Shown here piece after piece: positions 17,579 through 26,429 of a DNA stretch of 64,000 nt. The DNA is taken from the NCBI GenBank assembly GCA_902537235.1, contig CACBAO010000007.1, positions 1 through 64,000 on the forward strand, given 5' to 3'. The stretch's first letter is position 1. Every line of letters begins with the position of its first letter. Origin of the DNA: an uncultured Alphaproteobacteria bacterium (GTDB taxonomy: Bacteria; Pseudomonadota; Alphaproteobacteria; Rhodobacterales; Rhodobacteraceae). Under the pieces are notes generated by a model. It saw only the letters and a list, made by a program, of their open reading frames with translations. It made no database searches and had not been told where the DNA came from. The position numbers and the translations under genes were made by a program.

Positions 17579-19003
17579 TTAGAAGCATCCAGCGAGATTA
17601 GTTGCCAAATTTCTAATAAGTTGTTCGTAAAGTTCGGGTCCAGGCTTCAATTTGACACCTAATGGGTCAATAACTGTCGTATTTGAATTTGTTTCTTCAA
17701 TAACAGCTTTTACAAGCCCTTTTTTGTACTGAGGCTCTGCCAAAACACATTCAATACCTTCATTGACAACTCTTTTTCTTACCTCTGCCAACCTCGCTGG
17801 ACTTGGGTCTGAGGCATCACCAAGCGAAATTGCACCAGATGCACTGAGATCAAAATCATTTTCGAAATACTGATAAGCATCGTGAAAAACGACGAATTTC
17901 TTATCTTTTATTGGATCTAAAATCGTCTTAACTTCGACTATGAGATTATCCAATTTTTCTATGGCAGTTTTTGCATTTGAAAAATATATTCCTGCGTTTT
18001 GCGGATCTACTTCAGACATTTTTGCCGCTATGACATTTAACCATACTTTTGCAATATTTGGTGATAACCATGCATGTGGGTCATGAGCGCCGTGATCATG
18101 GCCTTCATGCCCATCGTGGCTTGCATGATCATGATGACCACCATCTGGTTCTTGTGCAGTTGGCTCTATATCAGTCCCTGAGGCATCTTTAAGGAAGTGC
18201 TCATCCGTTTCAAACTCAAAAGGCATATGCTCTGTGAAAAAGGTATACTTCCCACTCTGCTCTATCTTAATTTTAAAAACAGTCTTATTTTTAGTACTGT
18301 CAAAGTTGAGGGAGAATGACTTCTCTTGCGCAACTAGTTGTTCATTGTGTTTCTTTGTTTCAAATGAACTTGACTCTAAAAGCCCTTCAGCCTTTTCCTC
18401 AACCGCCTCAATATCAGAAGCTTTGAGGATAACCATTTTCATTGCTGGATCAGCATAGCTGCCGTCGACCTTTGAGAATGACCAATTGTATGTTCCTTTT
18501 GCAAGCTCAAATACGCCGGCCCATTCAAAGGAATGGCCTTCATGTTTTCCATGTGCCTTATGACTACCTTTCCCATGGTCATCGTGATCGTCTTTTTTGC
18601 CATGATCATCATGATCGTCATGCTCACCATGATCATGTGCCTCAAAAAGCGCACCCTCTCGGAAATCAAGCAACTCTATGCCATTTACGTCTAAAAGTGT
18701 ATTCACCGACGCATTTGAAGCAAGAGAAGACAAGCCCTTCTCCAACCAAGGAGTCAAATCTTTTCCTACCCAAAAAACAAGATTTGCGTTTTCTAATGAC
18801 TCTGCGTTTGATGGCTTTAATTGGTAGGCGTGTGGAGATGCTTCAGCAGGAATTATGAGATCGGGTTTACCAACTCCAGTCATCACTTTCGATACCAAAG
18901 AATGTACAGGAGCGATATCAACGACGACTTTTGGCGAGTCCGCGATTCCTATGCTTGTACTTAATAAAAATGCAGTAATGGTTAAAATAAATTTGTTGGA
19001 CAT
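17579..19003 (-). CDS. znuA: ZnuA, zinc ABC transporter substrate-binding protein with inserted domain
   Basis: Periplasmic cluster A-I metal-binding lipocalin-like protein: signal peptide (MSNKFILTITAFLLS...ADS), PHAYQLKPS and HDPHAWLSP zinc-ligand motifs. It is about 475 aa, against about 310 for most ZnuA. The extra length consists of two His/Asp-rich stretches (about 123-157 and 288-308) around a domain of about 115 residues beginning FEWAGVFELAKGTY. The same domain occurs in the CobW protein at 19921. I chose the ATG at 19003, since GGAG lies 6 nt before it; an ATG at 19015 is possible. Two Zur-box-like palindromes lie upstream. znuB/znuC are not in the window. Confidence 0.93.
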   Translation of the reverse strand: MSNKFILTITAFLLSTSIGIADSPKVVVDIAPVHSLVSKVMTGVGKPDLIIPAEASPHAYQLKPSNAESLENANLVFWVGKDLTPWLEKGLSSLASNASVNTLLDVNGIELLDFREGALFEAHDHGEHDDHDDHGKKDDHDDHGKGSHKAHGKHEGHSFEWAGVFELAKGTYNWSFSKVDGSYADPAMKMVILKASDIEAVEEKAEGLLESSSFETKKHNEQLVAQEKSFSLNFDSTKNKTVFKIKIEQSGKYTFFTEHMPFEFETDEHFLKDASGTDIEPTAQEPDGGHHDHASHDGHEGHDHGAHDPHAWLSPNIAKVWLNVIAAKMSEVDPQNAGIYFSNAKTAIEKLDNLIVEVKTILDPIKDKKFVVFHDAYQYFENDFDLSASGAISLGDASDPSPARLAEVRKRVVNEGIECVLAEPQYKKGLVKAVIEETNSNTTVIDPLGVKLKPGPELYEQLIRNLATNLAGCF

Positions 19004-19031
19004 AAAGTTCTCCATGTATTAATTATTTATA

Positions 19032-19052
19032 GTAATGTTATTACGTAACATT
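19032..19052. promoter_or_regulatory. Candidate Zur box 1
   Basis: AATGTTA-TTACG-TAACATT is a perfect 7-5-7 inverted repeat (19034-19052) preceded by GT. The half site GTAATGTTA matches alphaproteobacterial Zur operators. It lies in the 108-bp divergent znuA/zur promoter, 31 bp from the znuA start. Confidence 0.6.
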
Positions 19053-19070
19053 GTTATGTTATAACATTAC
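19053..19070. promoter_or_regulatory. Candidate Zur box 2
   Basis: GTTATGTTATAACATTAC is an 18-bp palindrome with 8 of 9 pairs matched and a 12-bp perfect core (ATGTTATAACAT, 19056-19067). It abuts box 1, so two Zur dimers could bind side by side and repress znuA and the zur operon together when zinc is sufficient. Confidence 0.72.
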
Positions 19071-19111
19071 TTATAATACAACGGGTTTTAATAGCAATAG
19101 TTATTTTCACA

Positions 19112-19612
19112 ATGATAAAAAATATGAACTCAAACCACATTATGTCATCATTTGAAAAACATGATCATAGTATTTGTAGTGACCGATATACGGCATCAAT
19201 TGAAAAGTACTGTCTTCAAAACAATTTAGAACTAACTCCCCTTAGACAAAAAGTGTTTGAGATATTGATCCGAGATCATAAACCGCTAGGAGCGTACGAG
19301 ATTCTTGATGTTTTAAGTAAAGAAGGGTTTTCTTCGTCGCCTCCCATTGCCTACAGGGTTTTAGATTTTTTGATTGAAAAAGGACTTGTTCACAAAATTC
19401 AAGGGCTGAATTCATTTATTGCCTGCGCTTATGCTGGGTGCGCGCATATTCCTGCATTTGTTATTTGTCGAAAATGTGACAACGTAGCGGAACTACGAGG
19501 CGAAGAAAACATCCCAAAAGCTTCCAGTTCAAGCCTAGACTTCAAAATTGAGAATGCAATGATTGAAATATCGGGTGTCTGTTCAATGTGTAGTGATGCA
19601 GGTGTTGTCTAA
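19112..19612 (+). CDS. zur: Zur, Fur-family zinc uptake regulator
   Basis: 166-aa Fur-family repressor: winged-helix DNA-binding domain (LTPLRQKVFEILIRDHKP ... YRVLDFLIEKGLV) followed by a dimerisation domain with two structural-zinc cysteine pairs, CRKCDN and CSMC. Divergence from znuA and the palindromes between them identify it as Zur rather than Fur or PerR. The stop overlaps the next start (TAATG). Starts at 19127 or 19142 are also possible. Autoregulation through the shared boxes is likely. Confidence 0.9.
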   Translation: MIKNMNSNHIMSSFEKHDHSICSDRYTASIEKYCLQNNLELTPLRQKVFEILIRDHKPLGAYEILDVLSKEGFSSSPPIAYRVLDFLIEKGLVHKIQGLNSFIACAYAGCAHIPAFVICRKCDNVAELRGEENIPKASSSSLDFKIENAMIEISGVCSMCSDAGVV

Positions 19613-19920
19613 TGTTTATTGGGAGTTCAAAACCGAAAACGGACCTTAATAAAGTTCGGAAAATAAAAGAAGCTTTGGGTGAGACCCTTTCAATACAAAA
19701 TAATGCAACCATAACAGTAACAGAACTAACATGCTTAGAAGAGGGATGTCCTCCAGTTGAAACTGTAGTGGCTTTATTAGAAGTTGGATCTGATCCATTA
19801 CAGCACAAAATTCATAAACCAGTAGCTGAATTCAAAGCTGCTGACTTGACTGAAATTGCAATTCGATGGGGACACCCCGTCAAACCAGATTTGTTTGAAC
19901 AATTTGATAAGGAGAAATAA
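19612..19920 (+). CDS. Conserved 102-aa protein of zinc loci, unknown function
   Basis: Soluble protein with no signal or membrane segment. The core reads VTELTCLEEGCPPVETVVALL followed by HKIHKPVAEFKAADL; the C-x4-C pair and the following lysine/histidine-rich KIHKP segment could bind metal, but this is not shown. Similar small proteins are, as I recall, encoded next to cobW/znu genes in other alphaproteobacteria. Its start overlaps the zur stop and its stop abuts the cobW start, so it is firmly in the Zur operon. Confidence 0.8.
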   Translation: MFIGSSKPKTDLNKVRKIKEALGETLSIQNNATITVTELTCLEEGCPPVETVVALLEVGSDPLQHKIHKPVAEFKAADLTEIAIRWGHPVKPDLFEQFDKEK

Positions 19921-21270
19921 ATGAATACACCACAAAAAGTCCCCGTAACAATTCTAACAGGGTTTCTAGGATCAGGGAAGACCACACTTCTGAATCGGAT
20001 ATTAAGTGAGGAACATGGAAAAAGAATCGCTGTAATTGAAAATGAATATGGTGAAGTCGGTATTGACCAGGCTTTGGTGATAGATGCCGAAGAAGAAATT
20101 TTTGAGATGTCGAATGGATGTATTTGCTGCACCGTTAGAGGTGACTTAATACGAGTTTTAAGTAATTTAATGAAGCGCCGAGATAAGTTCGACTATGTTT
20201 TGGTTGAAACAACAGGACTTGCAGATCCAGGACCCGTGGCGCAAACTTTTTTTATGGATGAGGATATCAGTTCTGAGTATGCGCTCGATGGCATAGTTAC
20301 CTTAGTTGATGCGTTCCATATAGATCAGCAATTGGGTCGTAGTGATGAAAGCACTGAACAAATAGCTTTTGCTGATGTGGTCGTGTTAAATAAAACCGAC
20401 TTAGCAAGTGGTGAGGGCCTTGATGAAATTGAAACGCGCATACGCGAAATGAATAGAATGACAAAGATCGTTAGAGCGGAAAATGCGGACGTACCCATTG
20501 ATACGGTTCTAAATTTAAGCGCCTTTAATTTGGATCAAGCACTAGAACGTCGTCCGACGTTTCTTGAGCCGGAGTATCCATTTGAATGGACAGGCGTATA
20601 TTTAGTCGAACCCGGAAATTATAAAATACAATTTGACGAAGGTCCCGACCCTTCAATGTCCTTGGTTATTACGACAGATCAGGGATCGGATGATTCTGAT
20701 TTAAGAGACAACGCCGAAAAATGTGTTCGATATTATGCTGAAGACGGGAAAAGTATACTGCCTGATGAAACTATACCAATGAATACACATGTGGAATTAA
20801 ACCTCGCATCAGGTGGCAGTAAATCTTTCGATATAATTATCGACAAACCAATGCAAATAGGCCTTTATGCACAACATACGGCAGAAGAATTCAATATACA
20901 ATTAATCAAAAGGGGCGAAGATGCAGTTGTTTCAGCTGTTGTTGAAAGAACCTGGGTTGCTCAGCATGAACATGATGATGAGGTTGGTTCTATCGCGATA
21001 GAGAAAGATGGTGATGTGGATCAAGAGAAGTTAAATAAATGGCTTTCAAAAGTATTAGGAGAAAAAGGTATTGATATTTTTAGAATGAAAGGGTTTTTAA
21101 GTATTTCTGGAGACTCCCGTCGTTTTGTCTTTCAGGGAGTGCACATGCTTTTTGATGCAAAGCCTGATAGGTCATGGGATGATATGCCGCGAAGAAATCA
21201 ACTTGTATTTATTGGCAGAAATCTTGATGAAGACGAAATGCGTAAAGGGTTCGAGGAGTGTCTAGTGTGA
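19921..21270 (+). CDS. CobW/COG0523 GTP-dependent metal chaperone with inserted domain
   Basis: 449-aa G3E GTPase: P-loop GFLGSGKTTLL at 14-24, the metal-binding CxCC motif in NGCICCTV (residues 66-72), and NKTD at 157-160. COG0523 proteins in Zur operons act as zinc chaperones delivering Zn to client enzymes under starvation. Between the GTPase domain and the usual C-terminal domain (about 359-449) there is an extra domain at about 220-328 beginning FEWTGVYLVEPGNY, homologous to the ZnuA insert. The family and Zur context are clear; the client is unknown. Confidence 0.9.
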   Translation: MNTPQKVPVTILTGFLGSGKTTLLNRILSEEHGKRIAVIENEYGEVGIDQALVIDAEEEIFEMSNGCICCTVRGDLIRVLSNLMKRRDKFDYVLVETTGLADPGPVAQTFFMDEDISSEYALDGIVTLVDAFHIDQQLGRSDESTEQIAFADVVVLNKTDLASGEGLDEIETRIREMNRMTKIVRAENADVPIDTVLNLSAFNLDQALERRPTFLEPEYPFEWTGVYLVEPGNYKIQFDEGPDPSMSLVITTDQGSDDSDLRDNAEKCVRYYAEDGKSILPDETIPMNTHVELNLASGGSKSFDIIIDKPMQIGLYAQHTAEEFNIQLIKRGEDAVVSAVVERTWVAQHEHDDEVGSIAIEKDGDVDQEKLNKWLSKVLGEKGIDIFRMKGFLSISGDSRRFVFQGVHMLFDAKPDRSWDDMPRRNQLVFIGRNLDEDEMRKGFEECLV

Positions 21271-22292
21271 ATGCTCAGTCTCTAGGTTCTTTACGAACTG
21301 GGTGGTCTGCTACCTTAGATGATTGTGCTATATCTGGAGGATGGACTTCAGAGGGCAACGAGTTTGCGGTTGTTGATGCGGCTGGAAGCGTATCGGTATT
21401 TGACGGAAAACTTGGTGATCTTATTTGGACAAAAAAACAGGTGCATGATGGTGGAGCTCTCGCTACATCTGTTCATCCAAGCAAAAGTAAATTTGCAACC
21501 ACAGGCCAAGATGGTCGTCTCATTATTTGGAATTTATTGGAACCTGATACAGAGAAAGTAATAGATATTGGAAAGGGATGGGCTGAGAACGTGAGTTGGT
21601 CGCCAGATGGCAGTCTTGTTGCGACTTCGCTTTCGAAAACCGTTTATGTATATTCTGCAAGCGGTGAGGAAGTGTGGCGAACAAGTGATCATCAGAGTAC
21701 CGTTAGTACTATTGCTTGGTCGAATAGTGGTGAATTAGCCACAGCATGTTATGGACAGGTACAATTTCTTGATGGTGTCAGCGGTAATTTAATTCAGAAG
21801 TTAGAATGGAAAGGGTCCCTTGTTTCGATAGCTTTGAGCAGTGATAGCGATGTTGTGGCTTGTGGAAGCCAAGATAATTCCGTTCACTTTTGGCGCCGTT
21901 CTTCAGGCAATGATTCAAAAATGTCGGGTTATCCTTTTAAGCCATCTGCATTATCATTTAATAATAAGGGAACATTATTGGCAACAGGCGGTAGTGAAGC
22001 AGCCACTGTATGGAATTTTGAAGGAGATGGCCCAGAGGGCACAAGTCCCTTGGAATTAGACTACCATGCCGATGCTATTACATCTCTTATATTCTCTAAT
22101 CATAGCAACAGACTCATATCAGGATGTAGAAATGGGACTGTTGTTTTATGGGAAATCAAGCCCAACAACACTGAAGCAAAATTAGGCGTTGGTCAGGTTG
22201 CTGACACTGTCGCTGAGTTGTATTGGCGGCCTGATGACAGAGCAGTTGCAGCTCTAGACAGACAAGGCGGTGTTACCGTATGGCGAATTTAA
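21267..22292 (+). CDS. WD40-repeat beta-propeller protein of the zinc locus
   Basis: About 340 residues made almost entirely of WD40-type repeats (IIWNLL, VYVYSASG, VHFWRRSSG, ATVWNFEG, VVLWEIKPN, VTVWRI), enough for one propeller. No signal peptide, so cytoplasmic. I chose the GTG at 21267: it overlaps the cobW stop as GTGA and lies 8 nt after GAGGAG; a GTG at 21258 overlaps that SD. Translational coupling to the COG0523 GTPase suggests a scaffold or partner for zinc delivery. Its function is not established. Confidence 0.85.
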   Translation: MNAQSLGSLRTGWSATLDDCAISGGWTSEGNEFAVVDAAGSVSVFDGKLGDLIWTKKQVHDGGALATSVHPSKSKFATTGQDGRLIIWNLLEPDTEKVIDIGKGWAENVSWSPDGSLVATSLSKTVYVYSASGEEVWRTSDHQSTVSTIAWSNSGELATACYGQVQFLDGVSGNLIQKLEWKGSLVSIALSSDSDVVACGSQDNSVHFWRRSSGNDSKMSGYPFKPSALSFNNKGTLLATGGSEAATVWNFEGDGPEGTSPLELDYHADAITSLIFSNHSNRLISGCRNGTVVLWEIKPNNTEAKLGVGQVADTVAELYWRPDDRAVAALDRQGGVTVWRI

Positions 22293-22373
22293 CTTAAAAT
22301 TCAAATTCTGAACCTCTTTACAAGAACGCTTATTTCCAATAAGGGTTAGTAAACAAACTAAGAGCACACAAAC

Positions 22374-23591
22374 TTGTCAGGCAACAACCTTTACATGAGC
22401 CAGAGCTATTTTTTGGATCGTAGCTCTCCTCCCCACATTTCTACTTTAGCTATTTTAGCTGGAGTATCGGCGATGAATATGAGTATATTCCTGCCTAGTT
22501 TACCGAGTATGGCTAAAGACTTTGATGTAGATTATGGAACTATGCAAATCTTTATTTCTGGATACTTTTTGTCGTTAGCTTTTTTTCAGCTTATTATAGG
22601 CCCGGTATCGGATAGGATTGGAAGAAAGCCGACGATGATAGCGGCATTTCTTTTATTTACCGCATCAACTTTAATATGCGAAATAACCACAAATTTTTAT
22701 TTATTTTTGTTCTTTAGAATGCTTCAAGCTGGCGTTGCAGCTGGATTTGTTTTAGGGCGCGCAGTTATTAGAGATATTGTGCCAATGGAACATGCAGCTT
22801 CGATGATTGGCTATGTAACAATGGCTATGACAATAATGCCGATGTTAGCTCCTGCTTTAGGTGGGATTTTGGAAGAACAACTAAATTGGCGTTATAGTTT
22901 GAGATTAATGTATTTGATGGGAATTATCTCTCTATTACTGATTTGGTTTGATCAGAAAGAAACTCTTAACAAAAATGAGATATCGAAGGCAAAATTGAGT
23001 GAAGATTATAAAGAGTTATTTTTAAACAAAGATTTTTGGTTCTATGTTTTTGTAATGGGCTTTTCAGTAGGATCTTATTTTAGCTTTTTGACCGGAGCAC
23101 CAGTAATATCAGCGGAATATTTTGAGTTAGCGCCATCTGTTCAGGGGTACTTGTTTGCTATTCTGGGGATTGGATTTTTCTTAGGAAATTTTCTTACGGG
23201 TCGCTATGCTATGAACATAGGACCAAACAGGTTTATGCTTTGGGGTTGTTTTGTTGCGCTTATAGGGCCGGCATTACAAGCTCTTATTTATTTCAATTTT
23301 ACTTTTGGCCCACTTAGTTTTTTTACTCCGATGTTTCTGGTTGGCTTAGGTCAAGGCCTAATTGTTCCAAATGCTGCAGCAGGAATTGTTTCCGTAAATC
23401 CCAAATTAGCGGGTAGTGCTTCTGGCTTAGGTGCAACTATACAGGTTATGATTGGAGGCATCTTAGCGTATGCAACAGGTCACATAATCGCTGACTTTAT
23501 TTCGCCTTTACCATTAATTGGCATTTTATTTTTTACAATTTTAGTAACATTATTTTTCTCATTTAAATTACAGAAAAACACTATTGTTTAA
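22374..23591 (+). CDS. MFS transporter, Bcr/CflA drug-efflux type
   Basis: Twelve-helix major facilitator of about 400 aa. MNMSIFLPSLPSMAKDF at the first helix and GPVSDRIGRKP (MFS motif A) plus ISGYFLSLAFFQLIIGPV mark the Bcr/CflA (DHA1) subfamily, which exports drugs or small metabolites by proton antiport. The start is either TTG 22374 or ATG 22395; neither has a strong SD. It is monocistronic and convergent with the enoyl-CoA hydratase gene. Confidence 0.88.
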   Translation: MSGNNLYMSQSYFLDRSSPPHISTLAILAGVSAMNMSIFLPSLPSMAKDFDVDYGTMQIFISGYFLSLAFFQLIIGPVSDRIGRKPTMIAAFLLFTASTLICEITTNFYLFLFFRMLQAGVAAGFVLGRAVIRDIVPMEHAASMIGYVTMAMTIMPMLAPALGGILEEQLNWRYSLRLMYLMGIISLLLIWFDQKETLNKNEISKAKLSEDYKELFLNKDFWFYVFVMGFSVGSYFSFLTGAPVISAEYFELAPSVQGYLFAILGIGFFLGNFLTGRYAMNIGPNRFMLWGCFVALIGPALQALIYFNFTFGPLSFFTPMFLVGLGQGLIVPNAAAGIVSVNPKLAGSASGLGATIQVMIGGILAYATGHIIADFISPLPLIGILFFTILVTLFFSFKLQKNTIV

Positions 23592-23626
23592 AATTGGAAA
23601 TATTTTCTTTAGTGGTTGATTGAATT

Positions 23627-24475
23627 CTATTTCCCAACTCCTCTAAATTGGGGAGCACGGTTTTCCACAAAACTTTCAACGCCCTCTTTGAAATCATCTT
23701 GTTCAAAACTTAGAAACATTTCTTTATCAGCAATTTCCAAAGACTTGGAAAATGTCTGACTATAACCCGCTCTTATTTGCCTTTTCATAATTGTTATTGA
23801 TCTAGGCGATACTCTTTCAGCTATATGCTTCGAATAATTGTTAACAAAAGTTTCCAATTCCTCTGCAGGAAGGCTTTTATTAACAAGCCCTAAATTCTCA
23901 GCTTCAGCTCCTTTAAATATTCTAGCGGACAGTAAAAGGTCCAAAGCTTTAGCTTCTCCGATTAGTCGTGGTAATAACCAGGCAATGCCATGTTCTGCAA
24001 TTAAGCCTCTTGACGCAAAAGCGGTGGTGAATTTGGCTTCATTGGTTGTAAATCGCAAATCTGCGTACAAAGTAAATATTAGACCAATGCCTGCACAAGC
24101 TCCATTGACCATCGCAATTATGGGCTTAGGACAATTATACATATATGCAAAGCGTCCTTCGAAGTTTTCCAAAATCCGAGGACCTAAATTCTTGTCTGCT
24201 TGGTATGGTTTTATCTCGGTGTCGACTTCAATCTCTTTTTCGATATCTCCATCAGATATATCTTTAAGGTTACCCATATCGGCGCCCGCACAAAACCCCC
24301 TGCCTGATCCAGTGACCACAATACATCTGCACTCTTTATCTTGGCCTGCTATTTCAATAGCTTTCTTAACTTCATTCCCCATTAACGTGGTCCAAGCATT
24401 TAACTTATCAGGTCTATTAAGTGTTATTTTTGTTATTCCATCGGTCGTAGTAACTAAAATTTCTTTAAAGTTCAT
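23627..24475 (-). CDS. Enoyl-CoA hydratase/isomerase family protein
   Basis: Crotonase-fold protein of about 282 aa. LNRPDKLNAW, the oxyanion-hole segment GSGRGFCAGADMG, and GACAGIGL are visible. Start set at 24475, as GGGGG lies 5 nt upstream; 24487 also possible. The catalytic glutamates of canonical hydratase are hard to place (SRGLIAEHGIAW carries one), so hydratase or isomerase is undecided. It probably acts on an acyl-CoA in fatty-acid or side-chain catabolism. Confidence 0.87.
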   Translation of the reverse strand: MNFKEILVTTTDGITKITLNRPDKLNAWTTLMGNEVKKAIEIAGQDKECRCIVVTGSGRGFCAGADMGNLKDISDGDIEKEIEVDTEIKPYQADKNLGPRILENFEGRFAYMYNCPKPIIAMVNGACAGIGLIFTLYADLRFTTNEAKFTTAFASRGLIAEHGIAWLLPRLIGEAKALDLLLSARIFKGAEAENLGLVNKSLPAEELETFVNNYSKHIAERVSPRSITIMKRQIRAGYSQTFSKSLEIADKEMFLSFEQDDFKEGVESFVENRAPQFRGVGK

Positions 24476-24597
24476 AAAAACCCCCAAAACATTTTTATAT
24501 TAAAGGTATAAATTACTGCCTCTTGAGTCAAATTTGGTTGATAGAGTTAATTTTAAATGAATGCAAAACAAAAAGCTTTGCGACGTTACACAAAGGT

Positions 24598-25557
24598 TTA
24601 TTTAGATGATAAAATTCCTTCAATCAAAACCTGTACCCTAAAGGCTTCATCTACTGTAGCTAGTTTGTTTGGATGACCATTATACACTTTTTCTAAATCA
24701 TCTAGTTGAGCTTTGAGACTTACGGCTCGAGGGTCCTTTGGTTCTTCCCTTAAGGGAATGAATTCCAAGCCATTACTTTCGCCGTCTTTATAAAATTCAG
24801 AAATCCTTCGACTTTTAGCTGTACCACGCACAGTCATCTCCTGTCTATCGGGTTGGGCGCCTCCAACACTTGCCAAAATGTTTACACATTTGCCATCTCT
24901 AGTTTCAAGCCGTGCGAGAACATCGGTTTCGCACAGTAACTTGTCTTTGGGGTAAATAACCTTGGCCCACTTCAATTCTAGCAATCCTAGCACCCTTTCA
25001 GAAAAAAATATAAAGTGAGATATCACTTCTCTAGTCATTCCACCTTCTTTATTAAATCTAAGCCAATCTGCTTCTTTTTGCCATTCTCTCGGCCACTTTG
25101 GATAAGTAACAATAATGTCAACTCCAATCATTTCTCCGAACTCACCAGTGGACTTGGCTTTGATCAAATCATTTAGTGCGGGACCAGCAGCCTGTGTAAA
25201 GTTTACTGCTAATGGAACATTTAAGCCTTTAAGTTTATTGATAAGTGACTTGCTGTGATCGATGTCTATACCTAGTGGCTTTTCTAAAAAAAGAGCTTTA
25301 CCTTTTTGTGCGGTTTGAATGGCATGCCCTTCTCGTACCTGCGGTGGGCAAGCAAGGTAAACTAAGTCTGCAGAATCGATTGCTTCCTCAGGGCTATTCA
25401 TAATTTTAGCTTCACTATCAATTTCGATAGCTTTTTGGCATGCGGTTTTATCAGGATCCCAGAGATAGTTAGGCTCAAACTTTTCATGGATACGCATGTG
25501 CTGAAGCATTCTGCGTCCCATTATTCCGAGTCCTATAATTGCTACTTTAATCATCAA
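24598..25557 (-). CDS. Gfo/Idh/MocA-family NAD(P) oxidoreductase
   Basis: 319 aa with Rossmann start VAIIGLGIMGRRML and the family signature FLEKPLGID (the EKP lysine). The C-terminal domain is of the dehydrogenase type acting on sugars, inositols or their derivatives. It is 20 bp downstream of deoD on the same strand, so probably co-transcribed with a nucleoside phosphorylase, which hints at ribose or purine-linked metabolism. Substrate unknown. Confidence 0.87.
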   Translation of the reverse strand: MMIKVAIIGLGIMGRRMLQHMRIHEKFEPNYLWDPDKTACQKAIEIDSEAKIMNSPEEAIDSADLVYLACPPQVREGHAIQTAQKGKALFLEKPLGIDIDHSKSLINKLKGLNVPLAVNFTQAAGPALNDLIKAKSTGEFGEMIGVDIIVTYPKWPREWQKEADWLRFNKEGGMTREVISHFIFFSERVLGLLELKWAKVIYPKDKLLCETDVLARLETRDGKCVNILASVGGAQPDRQEMTVRGTAKSRRISEFYKDGESNGLEFIPLREEPKDPRAVSLKAQLDDLEKVYNGHPNKLATVDEAFRVQVLIEGILSSK

Positions 25558-25577
25558 AATTTCCTAACTATTTTTAT

Positions 25578-26282
25578 TTACAGAAATGCAGCTTCAAGAG
25601 CTATCTCCACCATATCGCTAAAACTGCTTTCACGATCTTGTGAGCTCAATGCTTTCCCTGTTTGAAGATGGTCACTTATTGTGAGGATTGACAGCGCTCT
25701 TCGTTTATATCGCAAAGCCAAATTATACAATTCTGCAGTCTCCATCTCAACTGCCAGGATCCCATGTCTCGTTAGCTCTTTATTGAGATCTGATCTTTCA
25801 TCATAAAAAGTATCAGAGGAATATATTCCCCCCACATGTGTCGATCTCTTCTTGGTCTCAGCAATCATTGCCGCGTTTTGTAATAGACCAAAGTCCGCAC
25901 AAGGCGCAAAGTTTAGTTCTTTGAATATTGTAGTTGAAGGAGTTGACACACTAGTGGCTGTCATAGCAATAACTACATCTCTCAGTTTGACTTTTTTCTG
26001 CATGCCTCCAGCTGATCCAATACGTATTAATGTTTTAGCGTTAAAATTTCTTATTAGCTCATTAACATAAATTGAGAGAGAGGGCATTCCCATACCCGAG
26101 CCATGTATTGTTACCTTGTTTTTTTTCCAAGTGCCGGTATATCCAAGCATTCCTCTGACAGTATTTACTTCTATAACATTTGATAGAAATCTATTTGCAG
26201 CCCACTTTGCTCGTAAAGGATCACCTGGTAGTAAAACAGTATCAGCAATTTGGCTTTTTTTTGCTCCTATGTGGATAGTCAT
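25578..26282 (-). CDS. deoD: Purine-nucleoside phosphorylase, DeoD type
   Basis: 234 aa, the usual DeoD length. [11 protein letters not shown] (phosphate binding), [27 protein letters not shown] and TISDHLQTG with its catalytic aspartate are all present. It phosphorolyses purine (deoxy)ribonucleosides to base and (deoxy)ribose-1-phosphate. It heads a two-gene minus-strand unit with a Gfo/Idh/MocA enzyme. Confidence 0.95.
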   Translation of the reverse strand: MTIHIGAKKSQIADTVLLPGDPLRAKWAANRFLSNVIEVNTVRGMLGYTGTWKKNKVTIHGSGMGMPSLSIYVNELIRNFNAKTLIRIGSAGGMQKKVKLRDVVIAMTATSVSTPSTTIFKELNFAPCADFGLLQNAAMIAETKKRSTHVGGIYSSDTFYDERSDLNKELTRHGILAVEMETAELYNLALRYKRRALSILTISDHLQTGKALSSQDRESSFSDMVEIALEAAFL

Positions 26283-26429
26283 GTGTTGTCTCTTTCAAAA
26301 AAAATTTTTGCCTATTAAAGGCCTAACTTACAAAACTTATTTTTTCTCAAAATATATTTAAAGCTATCAAATATAACAACATAATTTAAAATGCTAAGTT
26401 TAAAATGATTTTGAAGAAAGTAGGGTTCT

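Noticed and set aside
18442-18858. Long histidine-rich open frames on both strands inside znuA
   Set aside because: They are shadows of the repetitive His/Asp codons of the ZnuA His-rich arms in other frames; no independent start signals.
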